DNA from: Flavobacteriaceae bacterium
GTDB lineage: Bacteria > Bacteroidota > Bacteroidia > Flavobacteriales > Flavobacteriaceae
Length of the DNA: 16,043 bases
NCBI GenBank assembly: GCA_002713705.1
Contig: PAUJ01000005.1
Span: 9,100 to 25,142, forward strand
Direction of reading: 5' to 3'
The translations under genes and the position numbers were made by a program. This document shows positions 13,923 through 16,043 of the stretch, one piece after another (the stretch's first letter is position 1; each line of letters begins with the position of its first letter). A model generated the notes under the pieces. The model had not been told where the DNA came from, made no database searches, and was given only the letters and a program-made list of their open reading frames with translations.

Positions 13923-15386
13923 TTAATTACTTCTATGGAAGTATTGACCAATGCCAGCAGAATCAAATTTATAAGCGGTGTCGTTTTCAGATTTATCCAA
14001 TTTATTATTGATTGTTAATCCCCATAAAACTAGCTCCATGCAAAAATATTGATCCTCCTTACTCAGTTTTGAAGCATATTTTTCAATTACTGATGACAAA
14101 GGTGTGACTGTTTTAAGATTGGTATAAAATTCGGTATCAGTATCTGTATAGTTCAATTCAATAAAGTTATTATCGAACCAATGAATTAAATCTGTGTAAG
14201 GGGTTTTAACTCCTTCTTTTTCTAGTTTAGGTATGCGTGGAAATATTTTTTCAAATTGCTTTATAACCGCATTATCAATTAGTATTTTCGCCACTTCATC
14301 AGCACCTTCTTGTTCACCTTCGTAAACTAGCTCAATTTTACCAGTTATGGATGGAATGATAGATATAAAGTCTACCAATCGAATCCTTGTCTTGTCAGAA
14401 CTTGTTTCAATCAATCGCAGTTTTGCAGCTGCCATTAGGTTTTCCATTGCACTAATGGTTAAACGAGCACTTACTCCGCTTTTGGCATCTACATACTCGC
14501 TACTTCGAGCTTGAAATGCTACCTCTTCTAAAAGATCTTTTGCTAGACTAGGAACTTGAATTAACGCTTTATCTGCACTTGAAACCTTCGCTTCTTGCTG
14601 CGTAATTTTTCGGGCCAATTCAATTGATTTTGGATAATGGGTAAAAATCTGAGATCCAATTCTATCTTTTAATGGGGTAACAATACTTCCTCTGTTGGTA
14701 TAATCTTCTGGATTTGCAGTAAATACGAATTGGATATCCAAGGGCATCCTAAGCTGAAATCCACGTATCTGAATATCACCTTCTTGCAATATATTAAATA
14801 AGGATACTTGTATACGCGCCTGTAAATCTGGAAGTTCATTTAGTACGAATATAGAACGATTTGCCCTTGGTATCATCCCATAATGCAATACACGTTCATC
14901 TGAGTAAGGTAATTTCAAAGTGGCTGCTTTAATAGGATCTATATCTCCAATTAAATCTGAAACATTAACGTCTGGAGTTGCCAATTTCTCAAAGAAACGA
15001 TTTGATCTGTGTACCCAAGAAACCATTGTTTTTTCTCCTAGTTCAGCGATTTTATCTCTTGCATATTTCGAAATAGGTTCAAATGGACTGTCGTTTATTT
15101 CAGATCCTTTTACGATGGGCATGTACTCATCGAGTAAGTCAACCATACTTCTAGCAATTCTTGTTTTAGCTTGACCGCGCAACCCTAATAAATTGATATG
15201 ATGTCCAGCAAGAATAGCTTTCTTCATCTGCGGGACTACGGTGTCTTCATATCCCATTAAACCCTCAAAAACTGGCTTTTTTGCTTTAATCCGTAGAATT
15301 AAATTCGCCTGAATTTCTTCTTTTATCGTTTTACTTTTATATCCAGAATCTTTTAATTCTTGAAATGTGATTTCTTTTTTCATCAT
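13923..15386 (-). CDS. BchI/MoxR-like AAA+ ATPase (magnesium-chelatase-related)
   Basis: A 487-residue cytoplasmic AAA+ protein related to magnesium chelatase subunit I and MoxR ATPases. The ATPase core spans about 40-330. Its Walker A is G68-L-R-G-Q-A-K-T75, with Ala where Gly is usual. Its Walker B is I-F-V-L-N183-E184, with Asn in place of the usual Asp. The sensor-1 strand is F-T-A-N-P-E-D (222-228), the candidate Arg finger is in L-K-D-R242-I-G, and sensor 2 is S-A-R308-L-T. A helical C-terminal region of about 150 residues follows. It lies 3 nt after the VWA gene, the standard AAA+/VWA pairing in which the ATPase and a MIDAS protein remodel or insert metal into a target. Nothing here suggests bacteriochlorophyll synthesis. 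M2 could equally be the first residue. Confidence 0.87.
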   Translation of the reverse strand: MMKKEITFQELKDSGYKSKTIKEEIQANLILRIKAKKPVFEGLMGYEDTVVPQMKKAILAGHHINLLGLRGQAKTRIARSMVDLLDEYMPIVKGSEINDSPFEPISKYARDKIAELGEKTMVSWVHRSNRFFEKLATPDVNVSDLIGDIDPIKAATLKLPYSDERVLHYGMIPRANRSIFVLNELPDLQARIQVSLFNILQEGDIQIRGFQLRMPLDIQFVFTANPEDYTNRGSIVTPLKDRIGSQIFTHYPKSIELARKITQQEAKVSSADKALIQVPSLAKDLLEEVAFQARSSEYVDAKSGVSARLTISAMENLMAAAKLRLIETSSDKTRIRLVDFISIIPSITGKIELVYEGEQEGADEVAKILIDNAVIKQFEKIFPRIPKLEKEGVKTPYTDLIHWFDNNFIELNYTDTDTEFYTNLKTVTPLSSVIEKYASKLSKEDQYFCMELVLWGLTINNKLDKSENDTAYKFDSAGIGQYFHRSN

Positions 15387-15389
15387 TAC

Positions 15390-16043
15390 TTATATTCTTT
15401 TAATTCTATTTTTTTCATAATCTTCAAAAATCATTTGTCCTAATCCAGAAAGTCCAGTTAAAAAAGCTTTCCCTTTGTTTTGTGCTGTAAAAAGTTCTAC
15501 AAATTGGCGTAGGTATGGATCTTGTGCAATCATAAACGTAGTGATCGGAATTTTTAATTTTCTCGCTTGTGCAGCTTTGTTAAGGCATTTTGAAACAATC
15601 ATTTCGTCCAAACCATTACTGTTTTTGTAATACTCTCCAGATGGCAATCGAACACAACTCGGTTTTCCGTCGGTAATCATAAAAATCTGTTTATTAGTGT
15701 TTCGTTTTCTACGAAGAATATCCATGGCCAATTCCAATCCAGCTACAGTGTTAGTATGATAGGGTCCAACTTTTAAATAAGGTAAATCCTTTATTTTAAT
15801 GGGCCAAGCTTCATTTCCAAATACAATGATATCTATGGTATCCTTAGGATACTTGCGTTTGATCAATTCAACCAGTGCCATTGCCACTTTTTTAGCAGGA
15901 GTAATGCGATCTTCACCATACAATATCATGGAGTGACTAATATCGATCATAAGAACTGTGCTCATTTGCGCCTTGTGTTTGGTTTCCTCAACGATTAAGT
16001 CATTTTCGGTTAAGCGTAAATCTGATATTCCGTTGTTAATTTG
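15390..16043 (-). CDS. VWA domain (MIDAS) protein, 5' end outside the window
   Basis: The reading frame stays open from the stop at 15390 to the window edge, giving at least 217 residues, so the gene's start is missing. The 26 codons upstream of the Met at 15965 read like protein (I-S-D-L-R-L-T-E-N-D-L-I-V-E-E-T-K) and lead straight into the first VWA strand; Met15965 is therefore internal. The VWA domain shows a full MIDAS: D-I-S-H-S after V-L-M-I, a Thr in H-T-N-T-V-A-G-L, and the Asp of M-I-T-D-G-K-P-S. It should bind Mg2+ and interact with the AAA+ protein encoded 3 nt downstream, as ChlD/BchD or CoxE-type partners do. The visible part has no membrane segment. Confidence 0.88.
   Translation of the reverse strand, partial: QINNGISDLRLTENDLIVEETKHKAQMSTVLMIDISHSMILYGEDRITPAKKVAMALVELIKRKYPKDTIDIIVFGNEAWPIKIKDLPYLKVGPYHTNTVAGLELAMDILRRKRNTNKQIFMITDGKPSCVRLPSGEYYKNSNGLDEMIVSKCLNKAAQARKLKIPITTFMIAQDPYLRQFVELFTAQNKGKAFLTGLSGLGQMIFEDYEKNRIKRI

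Noticed and set aside
13928..13943. 6-bp hairpin TACTTC/GAAGTA at the 3' end of the AAA+ gene as a terminator.
   Set aside because: It lies at the coding end, has no following T-run, and the next gene begins 19 nt later on the same strand.

Overview
The window is AT-rich chromosomal DNA from a member of the Bacteroidota, most likely a Flavobacteriaceae species. The evidence is the set of lineage-typical families (DUF4286, DUF2490, a long Sec-exported TPR protein, RsmA followed by MgtE, an L25/Ctc protein with an acidic tail), the lack of clear Shine-Dalgarno sequences, and several matches to the Bacteroidota -7 promoter element TAnnTTTG. Apart from one permease gene and one tRNA, every gene is on the minus strand. 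I see no insertion sequence, phage gene, CRISPR array or integrase; this looks like core genome.

Minus-strand layout, in order of transcription (right to left). (1) The right edge, 16043 to 12949, carries a VWA/MIDAS protein cut by the window edge, a BchI/MoxR-like AAA+ ATPase 3 nt behind it, a DUF2490 outer-membrane protein, and a 74-residue orphan that may have an L7/L12 C-terminal-domain-like fold. (2) 11648 to 9873 carries prs (PRPP synthetase) and rplY/ctc (L25), closed by a strong intrinsic terminator at 9811-9847. (3) 9725 to 6907 is an overlapping cluster of pth, ribF and a membrane protein that closely resembles vitamin K-dependent gamma-carboxylase. (4) 6840 to 59 is a compact series: serS, a 3-mercaptopyruvate sulfurtransferase-like gene with a TTG start, a TPR protein, a DUF4286 protein, rsmA, mgtE and a 4HBT-family thioesterase. 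Most junctions there are a few nucleotides or overlap.

Plus strand: tRNA-Leu(CAA) at 11766-11847 has its own promoter and terminator and diverges from prs. A TSUP (TauE/SafE) permease at 12143-12895 has a TAnnTTTG element so close to its ATG that the mRNA may be leaderless.

Much of the window serves translation (serS, tRNA-Leu, rplY, pth, rsmA), with nucleotide and flavin supply (prs, ribF) and Mg2+ entry (mgtE) alongside. The most interesting gene is the gamma-carboxylase homologue at 6907-8232. It keeps residues that match the human catalytic His160 and Lys218, yet no protein substrate is evident nearby. Secondary points are the 74-aa orphan, the AAA+ protein with altered Walker motifs next to its MIDAS partner, the repeat-built L25 tail, and the TTG-started sulfurtransferase lying in the same frame as serS.
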